From: Panopea generosa
Lineage: Eukaryota > Mollusca > Bivalvia > Adapedonta > Hiatellidae
Direction of reading: 5' to 3'
Assembly (NCBI GenBank): GCA_029582155.1
Contig: CM055901.1
Coordinates: 57,720,740 to 57,784,739 of the forward strand
DNA: 64,000 nucleotides
Made by a program: the position numbers and the translations under genes. Shown in pieces: positions 11,195-21,676 of this stretch (position 1 is the stretch's first letter; each line of letters begins with the position of its first letter). The notes below the pieces were generated by a model, which searched no databases, was not told the origin of the DNA, and was given only the letters and a program-made list of their open reading frames with translations.

Positions 11195-11809
11195 ATGGGC
11201 CTACAGGCCCTATTGACTATGGTGTTGTTGTCTTTTCAATACACAAACATCACAGAAAAAATGCAAGTTAAGATATATAGAAGAAGAACACATCAAATTT
11301 GCACTGTAAAGTTAAAAAAAAGATGCATTCCATTTAGATCCATTTAAAATAAAACTTCAACCAAAGAATTTTTGATGTGTAGCCTATCGATACGACAACA
11401 CTTTTTGGAGTAGACCTAGGCTAAATATATAACTGTAGCCTATAGATCAACATGAAAATTAAATAAACTGTGTTAGATCTTTATCTAAATAAAAAAAATT
11501 ATATTCTCAAAATCGGTTCAATAATTTTGGAAATATCGGCATTTGCTGTTAGCATTGTTTAAGCCTAGATCTACCGATTGTCAACAGAAGATCTAAATTC
11601 ATTTTGTTTACCACTAACAATATTTAATCGCCTCGTGCCTAATGCACAAAAATCAGGCAGGCCTAGGCCCTAGTCAATATCAGAAGATTAATAAATTGTA
11701 TCGAGGTTTTATAGATATAGGGTATTGATTGTAATCAACATTTTGATAAAGGCTTCAGTTGCGACTGAATTGATTGTGTAACTAAAAAATTAAAAATAAT
11801 CTCATTCTT
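11195..11809. other. Intergenic, nothing recognised
   Basis: AT-rich. Repeated GCCTAGG/GGCCTA-like hexamers occur but no gene or mobile element is resolved. Confidence 0.4.
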
Positions 11810-13130
11810 CTTCTAGTACTTTACAGGGCTCCACACAATCGCACACACTCGCACACTGTGAAATATATGTAAACGTGAGAGAGGGTCTAGTGTGCAGTTT
11901 AAAACATCATTCATCTTTGCAACCATCCTAGCCTGGAATGCGTCGATGGGTGGTGACCGGGAGTGAGTTCCATGATAGGAAGAAGGAGCTGTTGACGCTG
12001 GTGAAGGAAGGAAGAAGCCTGCTAGCATGGCCTCTGGTTTGGCCGCCGGTTGGATGAACTCAGAAGGTAAGGGGCTGTATAAGTTGGTGTAGCCTGCAAT
12101 GCGGAGTGTTGTCTACGTGTCTGGATGTCCATCCAACCTAAGTGCTGAAATAAAGTGGTGACGCTAATTGGTCGGCTATAGTCATTGATGTGATAAAACG
12201 AGCAGCTCTGTATTGCACTGATTCGATCTTGATTGTATTAGACTCGGTAGACGAGTCCCATACAGTCGACGCGTATTCAAGTTGTGGTCGGACTAGCGAT
12301 TTATAGCATGCGACTATTACTTTTTTGGGAGCAAGACAAAAGGTTTCTTCGGAGGAACGCTGTTGTGGTGTTCGCCTTCTTCGCTATGAGTCTATGTGTG
12401 AGGTCCACGACATCTTGCCGACTATGGGAACTCCGAGGTATTTTTACTTGGAGTTCAACTGCAGTTGATGACCATAGATCAAGTAGGCCTAGTTGACAAG
12501 AATATAACGCCTCTTGTTGGTTACTCTCAAAACATCGCACTTACCATCTGCCATTCATCGTTTCATTGCTAAAGGTGGTGTCGGTCTGTCTACAACTACT
12601 TGGCATCTTTGTCTGTGTTGATGATGATGTAGGAGCGTACAGTTTGTGCTGTCATCAGTGCTAAAAAACTGATCCTGGAATCAGCAACCGACAGTCATTT
12701 ATATAAACCAAGTAGAGTAATGGCCCCATGACTTCTCACGGCTGTACCTTGGGGAAGTGACGGGGACTGATGAGGAAGATGACGACATGTTGTGATCGGT
12801 CACCGATGTCTTGTCTCTAACACCATAATGATGAAGTCTGGCAGCAAGACGTTCGTGGGTTTTTTATCAATATTTTACTGAAGTCGAGGAGTATATCAAT
12901 CAACTCCTGTTTATTGTTAAGACATGATGCAATTTCGACATTGAGGATGAGGATAATTCAAGTTGGGTGTGATGGGAGCTCTTCTTCTAAAAACCTACTC
13001 TCCCAAGTCAGCGGACGATTTCCTCTTCGTTTAAATCACCGAGAATATGACATAGTTATATACGAACGATGCAAAGGAGAGTACTTAAAACCATGTTGCC
13101 TGTCCCACAAGCCTGATTAAATAAAGCGTG
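11810..13130 (-). pseudogene. LINE reverse-transcriptase remnant, minus strand
   Basis: Reading the minus strand from 13130 down, several LINE RT landmarks occur in order but in shifting frames: QHGFKYSPLHRSYIT near 13100, a HHYGVRDK block near 12830, a VTS..VPQGT-like block near 12770, a WMADGKCDVLRV block near 12550, TTAFLRRNLLSCSQ near 12340 and a FFLSWNSLPVTT C-terminal motif near 11960. Many stops and frame changes make it an old, dead copy. The order and spacing fit a single 5'-truncated CR1/Jockey-type element. The higher GC of this block supports a foreign origin. Confidence 0.68.
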
Positions 13131-13320
13131 AATGGACAGCTTTAAACTTAAATATTCTTGTTCCGCCTCTGTAATATGTCGCACTACTGAATTGGAGGGC
13201 GGTAGGAGCGTGGCTTGGACCAAGATTAAGCATGCGGGTTATGTCTTCCAGTAGAGCGACATATTGCACGTCTCTATAGAGCCCTTTAACGTATGGAACG
13301 CCGGAGGTGTTTTATGTTCA

Positions 13321-15100
13321 GCATTGGAATCTTAATGTGTTACTGTAACTTTACTGGGTTGTATAATCATTATGTTGTGTTGTATAATCATTATGTTGAG
13401 TTGTCTCATAATTATGTATGGTTGTCTCATTATTATGTTGGGTTGTCTCATTATAATGTTGGGTTGTATACTCATTGTGTTGGGTTGACGTGGCATTGTG
13501 TTCGGTCGTCTCATCATTATGTTATGTTGTCTCATCATTATGTTGTCTCATCATTATGTTCGGTTGTTGCATCATTATGTTCGGTTGTCTCATCATTATG
13601 TTAGGTTGTCTCATCATAATGTAATGTTGTCTCATCATTATGTTCGGTTGTCATAACATTGTGTTGGGATGTCTCATCATTATGTTGGGTTGTCATAACA
13701 TTGTGTTGGGATGTCTCACCATTATGTTATGTTGTCTCATCTTTAAGTTGGGTTGTCATAACATTGTGTTGGGTTGTCTCATCATTATGTTCTGCTGTCA
13801 TAACATTGTGTTGGGTTGTCTCATCATTATGTTCTGTTGTCTCATCTTTATGTTGGGTTGTCATAATATTGTGTTGGGTTGTCACATCATAATGTTCTGT
13901 TGTCTCATATTTATGTTGGGTTGTCATAATATTGTGTTGGGTTGTCTCATCATAATGTTCTGTTGTCTCATCTTTATGTTGGATTGTCATAATATTGTGT
14001 TGGGTTGTCTCATCATAATGTTCTGTTGTCTCATCTTTATATTGCGTTGTCAAAGCATTGTGTTGGGTTGCTCATCATTATGTTGGGTTGTATAAACATT
14101 GTGTATTATGTTTAGCATTGGAATCTTAATGTGTTACTGTAACTGTACCGGGCAGTATAATCATTATATTGGGTTGTATGTTCATTATGTTGTGTTGTAT
14201 AATCATTATGCTTGGTTGTTTCATTATTATGTTGGTTGTCTCATCATTAAACTGGGTTGTATAATCATTGTGTTGTGTTGTCGTGGCATTGTGTTCGGTT
14301 GTCTCATCATTTTGTTCGGTTGTCTTATCATTATGTTCCGTTGTCTCATCATTTTGTTCGGTTGTCTCATCATTATGTTGTCTCATCATTATGTTCGGTT
14401 GTCTCATCATTATGTTAGGGTGTCACATCATTATGTTATGTTGTCTCATCATTATGTTGGGTTATCATAACATTGTGTTGGGATGTCTCATCATTATGTT
14501 GGGTTGCCATAACATTGTGTTGGGTTGTCTCATCATTATGTTGGGTGTCTCGTCTTTATGTTGGGTTGTCATAACATTGTATTGGGTTGCTCATCATAAT
14601 GTTGGGTTGTATAAACATTGTGTTGAGTTGTAATAGCATTATGTTGGGTTGTCATAATATTGTACACAGTTGTCTCATCATCATGTTTGGTTGTCAATCA
14701 TTGTGTTCGGTTGTCTCACCATTATGTTCGGTTGTCTCATCATTATGTTAGGTTGTCTCGTCATTTTGTTATATTGTCTCAGCATTTTGTTGGGTTGTCA
14801 TAACATTGTGTTGGGTTGTCAAATCATAATGTTGGTTGTCATAACATTGTGTTGGGTTCATTATGTTCGGTTGTCTTATCGTTATGTTGGGTTGTCTCAT
14901 CATTATGTTGGGTGTCATAGCATTGTGTTTAATTATTAAATTATTTAATTATTGTATTGGATTGTCTCATAATCGTGTTAAGTTGTATAATCATTATGTT
15001 GGGTTGTCACTGCATTATGTTTGGTTGTCTCATCATTTTGTTCGGTTGTTTAACCATTATGTTTAGCTGTCATAGCATTGTACTTGGTCGTCTCATGACT
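13321..15100. repeat. 21-bp minisatellite array 1 (TTGTCTCATCATTATGTTGGG)
   Basis: About 80 units of a 21-bp motif, often alternating with the variant TTGTCATAACATTGTGTTGGG as a 42-bp dimer. Because 21 is divisible by three, several frames stay open on both strands and give Cys-rich heptad peptides such as MLGCHNIVLGC. These are not proteins. Two blocks of the array start with the same non-satellite 30-mer at 13321 and 14115. Confidence 0.95.
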
Positions 15101-15184
15101 ATCGGTTATGTTTACAATCTTTTCTGTTCACAGGTAATTATGATCAGTCTACATGACATTATGTAAGGTTCACTTGTTATTATA

Positions 15185-15215
15185 TTCGGTTGACTTGACG
15201 TTATGTCGTTGCGCT
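15185..15215. repeat. 31-bp array-end motif, copy 1
   Basis: The stretch TTCGGTTGACTTGACGTTAT plus 11 more bases matches 18911-18941 at about 27 of 31 positions. Both copies sit at the right edge of a 21-bp minisatellite array. Copy 1 abuts the Ty3-type element. Confidence 0.75.
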
Positions 15216-15237
15216 AAAACCGTGGAGAACAAAGCTC

Positions 15238-15879
15238 CGTGTCCCACATGGTAAGAAAAAGACTGTATTTGATACCTGGAATGGATATTATAGTGTACCT
15301 ATTCGTGAGGAAGATCGTCATCTTACAACATTCATCACACCATGGGGACGATATCGTTACAAGACAGCACCTCAGGGGTACATTGCGTCTGGTGATGGAT
15401 ACACGCGACGATATGATGAGTTGAACTCTGATATTCCCCACAAGACCAAATGTGTAGATGATGTGTTGCTATGGTCTGGCTCTATAGAGGAAAGCTTCTT
15501 CCAGGCAGTTCAGTGGTTAGACTTATGTGGTAGGAATGGAATCACACTGAATCCAGAGAAGTTCGTGTTTGCTGAAGACACAGTCGAATTTGCCGGGTTT
15601 GAGATAACATCGTATAACGTTCGTCCATGCAGGAAGTTCCTTCGAGCAATACTTGACTTTCCAACACCGAAGAACATTACTGAGATCCGTTCCTGGTTTG
15701 GACTTGTCAACCAAGTGGCGTATGCCTTCAGCATGACTGAAAAGACGCTCCCTTTCCGAAAGTTATTAAAGCCAAACACGCCATTCTACTTGACTGGTGA
15801 GCTACAAAGCTTGTTTGAAGAATCAAAACTTGTTATTGCAAGTGAAATTGACGAGGTTGTTCAGCAATGGCATCCTTAA
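15238..15879 (+). pseudogene. Ty3-type reverse transcriptase fragment
   Basis: One open frame carries WNGYYSVPIREEDRHLTTF, FITPWGRYRYKTAPQGY and the catalytic CVDDVLLW box, followed by LNPEKFVFAEDTVEFAGFEI and the connection region ending near residue EVVQQW. The sequence resembles the RT of invertebrate Ty3 (Metaviridae-type) elements. The fingers region before WNGYY is missing. The RNase H domain that should follow is deleted, with the integrase beginning within about ten bases in another frame. Confidence 0.85.
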
Positions 15880-17160
15880 ATGCATATCTCAAATCTGTTA
15901 CCTGCGACAGAGTACGCACAGCTACATCTAGTGACGATGACATGCAAACCCTCATGGACCTCATTGAATCTGGCATGCCCAAGTATCGCCATGAATTCCC
16001 ACAGACACTACGAGACTACTTTCAGTTTCGAGACAATTTACATACCGCTGACAGGGTGTTTCTATACAAAGATCATATTGTCATCCCACCACCGCTTTGA
16101 CAAGTAATTCTGGCTTCTATTCATTCAACACACCAATGGGTAACGGCAATGACTGCATGAGCAGAAGCATCAGTCTTCTGGCCAGGGATCACACCTGCTT
16201 TCAGCATGTTGCGCACTACATGTTGCGCACTGCAACCGTATTGTCCTAATCCTAGTGCACCACCCACCCCATTGACAAATCCAGATTACCCATTCCAGTG
16301 TGTTTGTGCTGATTACTTTCATTACAAAGGCTGTAACTAATTGCTAGTAGTTGACCGTTACTCAAACTGTTGAAAGGGCTCAGAATGGCGCTAATGGCCT
16401 AATAGACTGTCTTTGTCACACATTAGACACCTTCGGCATCCCTGATGAGTTGGCCTCTGATGGTGAACCAGAGTTTACATCTGCTGCCACACGCAATTAT
16501 CTGAAGGATTGGGGAGTTCATCATCGCCTTTCATCAGTTGCTTCCCTCATAGCAATTGCCGTGCAGAAGTTGGAGTCAAGACTATCAAACGGCTGATCAT
16601 AGAATACAAATCCAGACGGACGTCTTGAAACAGATTCATTCCAGCGTGCCATATTACAATACAGGAACACACCTGACAGAGATACCAAACTTTCACCAGC
16701 TATGTGCGTATTTGGTCGCCCTTTTCGCGACTTCATCCCTATCCCACCTGACCGATATCATCCACATAATACCTGGCATGATACACTTGCTGCAAGGGAA
16801 GACGCACTGAGGAAGCGTCACATGAAGGAGGCAGAATGTTTATCTCAGCACACCAAGCAACTTTTACCACTTTCTGTCGCTGACCATGTACGTATTCAGA
16901 ACCAAATTGGCCTACATCCTCTTAAATGGGACAAGACTGGAATAGTAATAGAAGTTCGCCAATTTGACCAATACATGGTTCGTGTCAATGGATCAGGACG
17001 TGTTACTCTCCGTAACAGGAAATTTCTTAGACGATATGTTCCTGTCAACCCCATACCATCACGCCTTTCAAATGACAAGGACATTGGCATGTGGAAGCCT
17101 GACCCCTTGAGCCTTTGGGTAATACCAAAGAAAATCTACCGGGCTCTCCAGGGCCTCTGA
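15867..17160 (+). pseudogene. Ty3-type integrase fragment, frameshifted
   Basis: The N-terminal part (15867-16100) reads cleanly and includes HEFPQTLRDYFQFRDNLHT. The zinc-binding and catalytic core follow in broken frames, including FGIPDELASDG and FLKDWGVHHRLSS-like blocks at 16430-16530. The C-terminal domain (16702-17160) is open again, with [20 protein letters not shown] and [16 protein letters not shown]. At least two frame changes and several stops interrupt it, so no functional integrase is encoded. Confidence 0.82.
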
Positions 17161-17826
17161 CTATCACAACCAACCCGACACCTGTTGTGACCCAATCAAA
17201 AGCTGGTCAGAAGTCATCAATTCTCAACGACAATAATAGTCGTCGTTGATTAGTATTGATCAATGATCCGCAATCAGCAAACACAGAAGGACCTGATACT
17301 ACTAGTGGTGGAAGGCCTGTCGAAACGAACGCCCCGCTGACACCACCAGACATGATGACATCGAATACTCCATCTCATGATCATACACCCCCCAACTGAC
17401 AGCCATGTCCACCCGCAGACCGTTCGGCGGTCAAGCCGCTCTACAAGACAGCCAGCATGGCACAATGATTATGACATGTGACTTTTGGCTATAACAAAGA
17501 TTAGACTAGGCATTTATTCCTATTGACAATTGACATTATAATTACTGTACATGTATATCCCCATTTATCAAGGAAACTGTTGATTTCTTGCATTTAATCT
17601 TCAAATGTTTGTACCATCATTTCAGTCTTTGTTTAGAATCAGTTACCAAAGACTTGGGGGAGATAGAGGATTATAGTTTTTAGAGATAAATAGTACTAGT
17701 ATCTATAATTACTTACAAACAGTACATGTTAAGGATCGCTACAACTTGTTTCATTATTGTCTATTTTCAGACCGTGTTCATTGTTTCTGAATAAACGACT
17801 AAACAAATAGACCACGTTCTTATTTA
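17161..17826 (+). other. 3' non-coding end and probable 3' LTR of the Ty3-type element
   Basis: After the pol frame ends there is about 500 bp without coding potential, then GACTTGGGGGAGATA (polypurine tract) and an AT-rich segment with AATAAA at about 17791. The right border is set where the 21-bp satellite resumes. No 5' LTR remains for comparison, so the LTR limits are inferred. Confidence 0.55.
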
Positions 17827-18910
17827 GTGTTTGGTTGCCATAGCATTATGTTTGGTCGTATAAACATTGTGTTGAGTAGTCATATCGTTATGTTAGGTTG
17901 TAGAAACTTCGTATTAGGTTCCCAAAGCATTGTGTTGGATTGTCTCATCATTATGCTGGGTTGTATAATCATTGTATTAGGGGTTTTCATAGCATGTTGC
18001 TGAGTTGTCTCATCATTATGTTGGGCTGTCATAACATTGTGTTGGATTGTCTCATCATTATGTTAGGTTGTCATAACATTGTGTTGGGTTGTTTCATCAT
18101 TATGTTGGGTTATCATAACATTATGTTGGATTGTCTCATCATTATGTTGGGTTATTATAACATTATGTTGGATTGTCTCAGCATTATGTTGGGTTATCAT
18201 AACATTGTGTTGGGTTGTCTCATCATTATGTTGGGTTGTCATAACATTGTGTTGGGTTGTCTCATCATTATGTTGGGTAATCATAACATTGTGTTGGGTT
18301 GTATCATCATTATGCTGGGATGTATAATCATTGTGTTGGGTTGTCATAGCATTATGTTTGGTTGTCTCATCGTTATGTTGGGATGTCATGACATTGTGAT
18401 GGATTGTCTCATCATTATGTTATGTTGTTTCATCATTATGTTGGGATGTCTTATCATTATGTTGGGTTGTCATAGCATTATGTTGGGTTGTCTCATCATT
18501 ATGCTGGGTTGTCAAAACATTGTGTTGGGTTGTCTCATAGTTATGTTCAGTTGTCATAACGTTGTGTTTGGTTGTCTCATAATTATGTTATGTTGTTATG
18601 TTGTCTCATCATTATGTTGGGATGTCTTATTATTATATTGGGTTGTCATAGCATTATGCTGGGTTGTCTCATCATTATGTCGGCTTGTCATAACATTGTG
18701 TTGGGTTGTCTCATATATATGTTCGGGTGTCATAACGTTGTCTCATCATTATGTTATGTTGTCTACTCATTACACTATGTTGTATCATCATTATGTTCTG
18801 TTGTCTCATCATTATGTTGGGATGTCTCATCATTATGTTGGTTTGTCATAGCATTATGTTGGGTTGTGTCATCATTAGGTTGGGTTGTCATAACATTATG
18901 TTCGGTTATG
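17827..18910. repeat. 21-bp minisatellite array 2
   Basis: Same unit as the array at 13321-15100, again with dimeric alternation of TCTCATCATTATG and CATAACATTGTG units. The 303-codon open frame on the + strand and the 108-codon frame on the minus strand are artefacts of the 21-bp period. Confidence 0.95.
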
Positions 18911-18941
18911 TTCGATTGAATTGACGTTATGTTGTTGTGCT
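18911..18941. repeat. 31-bp array-end motif, copy 2
   Basis: Matches 15185-15215 with four differences and ends minisatellite array 2. Confidence 0.75.
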
Positions 18942-19019
18942 TTAACGTAAAGTTACACAGTGCACAGTTAAATTTAATTTATTACATGTTTAAATGAATA
19001 TCACAGACTTTAATGGTAC

Positions 19020-19035
19020 ATAATAATAATAATGC

Positions 19036-19090
<55 letters not shown>
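19020..19090. repeat. Microsatellites (TAA)n and (CA)n
   Basis: A short TAATAATAA run at 19020-19033 is followed by about 25 perfect CA dinucleotides at 19040-19090. The runs adjoin the 3' end of a minus-strand LINE remnant and may be its tail. Confidence 0.97.
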
Positions 19091-19092
<2 letters not shown>

Positions 19093-19320
19093 GAATGTGA
19101 ATAAAAATTAAGCAACCTTAAAACAAGAAAGTTTCTCAATTTTAGTAATATTGGCAGGTTAACTGTTCCACAAAGTACATCCTCTGAAGCAGAAAGACTT
19201 ACAGTTAAAACAAGTCCTTTTCAAATAATGAATATAACGAGAACTTTGCGCAAAACTGGTAGACCCTATATCTGTATACGCCGAACGTTTTAAAACGGAA
19301 ATAGACGAAGGCGCACGAGT
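19091..19320 (-). pseudogene. LINE C-terminal remnant, minus strand
   Basis: The minus strand reads KSFCFRGCTLWNS, a stop, then PANITKIEKLSCFKVA. This matches the (F/Y)RG..LWNSLP...SFK ending of many LINE RTs. The stop inside the motif shows it is dead. Simple-repeat tails follow on its 3' side. Confidence 0.65.
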
Positions 19321-20254
19321 AACCCGTAGCAATATATCACGTGACTATGCTAAAAAGTTTATTATATTATTCCGCGAAACTTTCTTCATTTAGAATATGT
19401 CTGAAACAAGACAAAAATGATTTAATATATTTATATTTATGTTTAAACAACCATACGTTCTGTTTTTGTGATAAAATTATATTAACATAACATTCTACTG
19501 TTATTTCGAAGATCTACTTTTTTACTCGGAGTTACAACGTTGTATGCGGAAATCGCAATGGAGGAAAAATAAACATAAGTTTAGAAAGGAATACCGCCTG
19601 ACCACAATTATGGCTTTATTCAATTGTAAAATTACTCTTATGTCAAAAAGTAGTGTTCAAACATTTTGAAGAGGTAAGGATTTGTTGTTAAATGCATAAA
19701 TTTATTCAAGTCTAAACGAAGTGTTAATGCAGTGCCCGTTCCGTAAGGCTATCGAAGTGGGTGGGGTAATGGATAGTCTTCTTTCAGCGCTATATCCTTA
19801 TCTACCATAATAAACTGGCAAACGTCCTAGCCCTATTCTACATAAAATAATTGTGCCAATAGATTTGCAAATTCTTCTTAAATTGTTATTTTTGCCTTTG
19901 CAAAAATAATGTTGGATCTTTAGAGTGAGAACTCTACCAGTGCCATAAATCTCTATATCCCTTGTATACCTAAAACCGCGATATACCTATTACCGCGAAT
20001 GCCCGTATAATAACAATCTGGGAAGACATGCCCAAAGCTCCAACTTCTGTTAGGGTTGGCATTTGTTTGCATTTCGTATTGGCAACTGGGTTCTTCAGTA
20101 ACCTTATTAATGTTTATTATTGACGCCATTCTTTACATGGTTGAAAAAAAGATAGACTTGCGGTATTAGGTATGACCAGTATACTACATAATGATATGAC
20201 ATAACTCTAATCGAGCTACTCACAGAATACGTAGCACCTTATCTGTTATCGATT
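19321..20254. other. Intergenic, nothing recognised
   Basis: No coding region. The non-coding first exon and promoter of PPP1R42 should lie somewhere between here and 21510, but nothing fixes their position. Confidence 0.4.
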
Positions 20255-20495
20255 ATTTGGGACAGATCTGCTCATAGCAGACAATATCAATACACTGAAG
20301 TTGGTTCAAAGGAATGCTTCTCTGGTATTCTCCGACTAAACAGGCAGTGGTGGATATTGTCTCCAGCATGTTGGGTCAACTTCAATGTCCAAAACTTCAG
20401 GAGAGCAGAGCCTGGGCTAAAACCATCATGATGCTCAGGGTTGTGTATCAGTTCAATTATATTCCATACAATCTCATTATTCCCAGATAAAATAA
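20255..20495 (+). pseudogene. LINE reverse-transcriptase C-terminal remnant
   Basis: Reads NTLKLVQRNASLVFSD, a stop, then LGQLQCPKLQESRAWAKTIM, followed by MLRVVYQFNYIP. This is the typical Q-R-A/L-Q-W-x-x-L-x-x-R-R end region of CR1/L2-type RTs. One in-frame stop is present. Confidence 0.7.
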
Positions 20496-20859
20496 GTGTA
20501 TAGCCAGTGAATATATGCTGACCAGTATGAGTATACAGTATATATCATGCCACCTGTGGTGAGGTATCTTACAGGGAGGAAAACATCTTAAACATCTTAG
20601 CTATCATTGCCTCAAGACTTACAGTAGAGTTTTACCCGCATTCCCTCCATAGCACCAAGGCTTTGTCTTGAGGTGTCCACGAAACAACTGTGTGCTATGT
20701 ACATATATGTCCTTGTCTAGTTTTTATTATTCTTGGTTAAGGGCAAGGCCGAGTCTGAGGCATAGATCGATGCACTTGATTTATTTACAATATAAAGTCA
20801 TTGTAAGATGCAACAATGTACAGATTAAACATTTAAAAAACAATAAAAACATGCATCAA

Positions 20860-21215
20860 CTAATTGTGGGTGACCAGGCTGGATTTGAAGCCCTCTATGG
20901 TCAGAGCAGTGGCTAAGTGTTCCAGCAGCCGGTTCCACAGGCAGATACCAGATGGGAAAAAACTGTGCCTGTAAATTTCCGTCCGGCATAAAGGCTGCAT
21001 GTATCTGGCGGAATGTCCTCTAGTTATGGTGCAGTGGGGTGGAGGTATATATATGACACTGGAATGTCTGTCAGGTCTTGGCTGATCCTGTACACCATGA
21101 CAAGCTTGGCATGTTCTCTTCTTTGTTGCAAAAATGGCCACTGAAGTTTGTCCATTATATTGCTGGTGCTGCTGTAGTCTCCATATGCAAATCATAAATA
21201 GTTCCCAGTCATGAC
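20860..21215 (-). pseudogene. LINE reverse-transcriptase C-terminal remnant, minus strand
   Basis: One minus frame gives MDKLQWPFLQQRREHAKLVM, and after a frameshift another gives RGHSARYMQPLCRTEIYRHS then FFPSGICLWNRLLEHL. Together these are the end of a LINE RT. It faces the fragment at 20255-20495, so the two are separate insertions or an inverted pair. Confidence 0.75.
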
Positions 21216-21507
21216 TCTGCTGTAAGGCTTTGTTCAATTTCATGTATGGAATATTGTATGTGCTGGTATTAAGGTGTACCTCCTCCTCACCTCTTCTATG
21301 GATTTAATCTACAGTATACTAAACTGAATTGCAGTATCTCTATCAATCAGTCAATGAGAAAAATAAAGACACAATGTGCAAATTGCTATAATATAGACTT
21401 TGGTAGGATTTTTATTCTTTTGTTCTTAACAGCATCTCAATAGATATAATAATATGTATACATTTTAAAATCAAACTTTATGCATTCAATTGATTTTTTT
21501 TTATTTT

Positions 21508-21510
21508 CAG
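21508..21510 (+). promoter_or_regulatory. Splice acceptor in the PPP1R42 5'UTR
   Basis: A long T tract ending TTATTTTCAG precedes 31 bases of 5'UTR and the start codon. This implies at least one upstream non-coding exon, which I could not locate. Confidence 0.6.
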
Positions 21511-21541
21511 AACAATAAGTGGGTCTACTGATTGATCAACC

Positions 21542-21676
21542 ATGGTGAAGTTAACGATAGATTTGATAGCCCGTGGCACATCTGGCTACACAAAGAAAAA
21601 ACGAGATGAAACAATGCACCAGTATTTAAAACGGCTTACACATCTCTACCTGGAAAATAAAAGCATAGATGAAGTG
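21542..21676 (+). CDS. PPP1R42: PPP1R42 exon 1 (first coding)
   Basis: Residues 1-45. The ATG sits in ACCATGG, a strong initiation context. It ends in phase 0 at GAAGTG|GTATGT. The first LRR begins at LTHLYLENKSID. Confidence 0.92.

Larger units (their letters stand above)
15216..17826 (+). mobile_element. Degenerate Ty3-type LTR retrotransposon fragment
   Basis: In order: a reverse transcriptase piece starting mid-domain (15238-15865), an integrase piece starting directly after it (15867-16600), the integrase C-terminal domain (16702-17160), a polypurine tract near 17655-17664 (TTGGGGGAGATA) and a probable 3' LTR (17665-17826) containing AATAAA. Gag, protease, the RT N-terminus, RNase H and the 5' LTR are absent. 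Frameshifts and stops break the integrase. The element cannot be active. It is flanked on both sides by the same 21-bp minisatellite. Confidence 0.85.

Noticed and set aside
17940-18851. 303-codon + strand frame of repeating MLGCHNIVLGC
   Set aside because: Product of the 21-bp period of array 2; other frames and the minus strand are open too.
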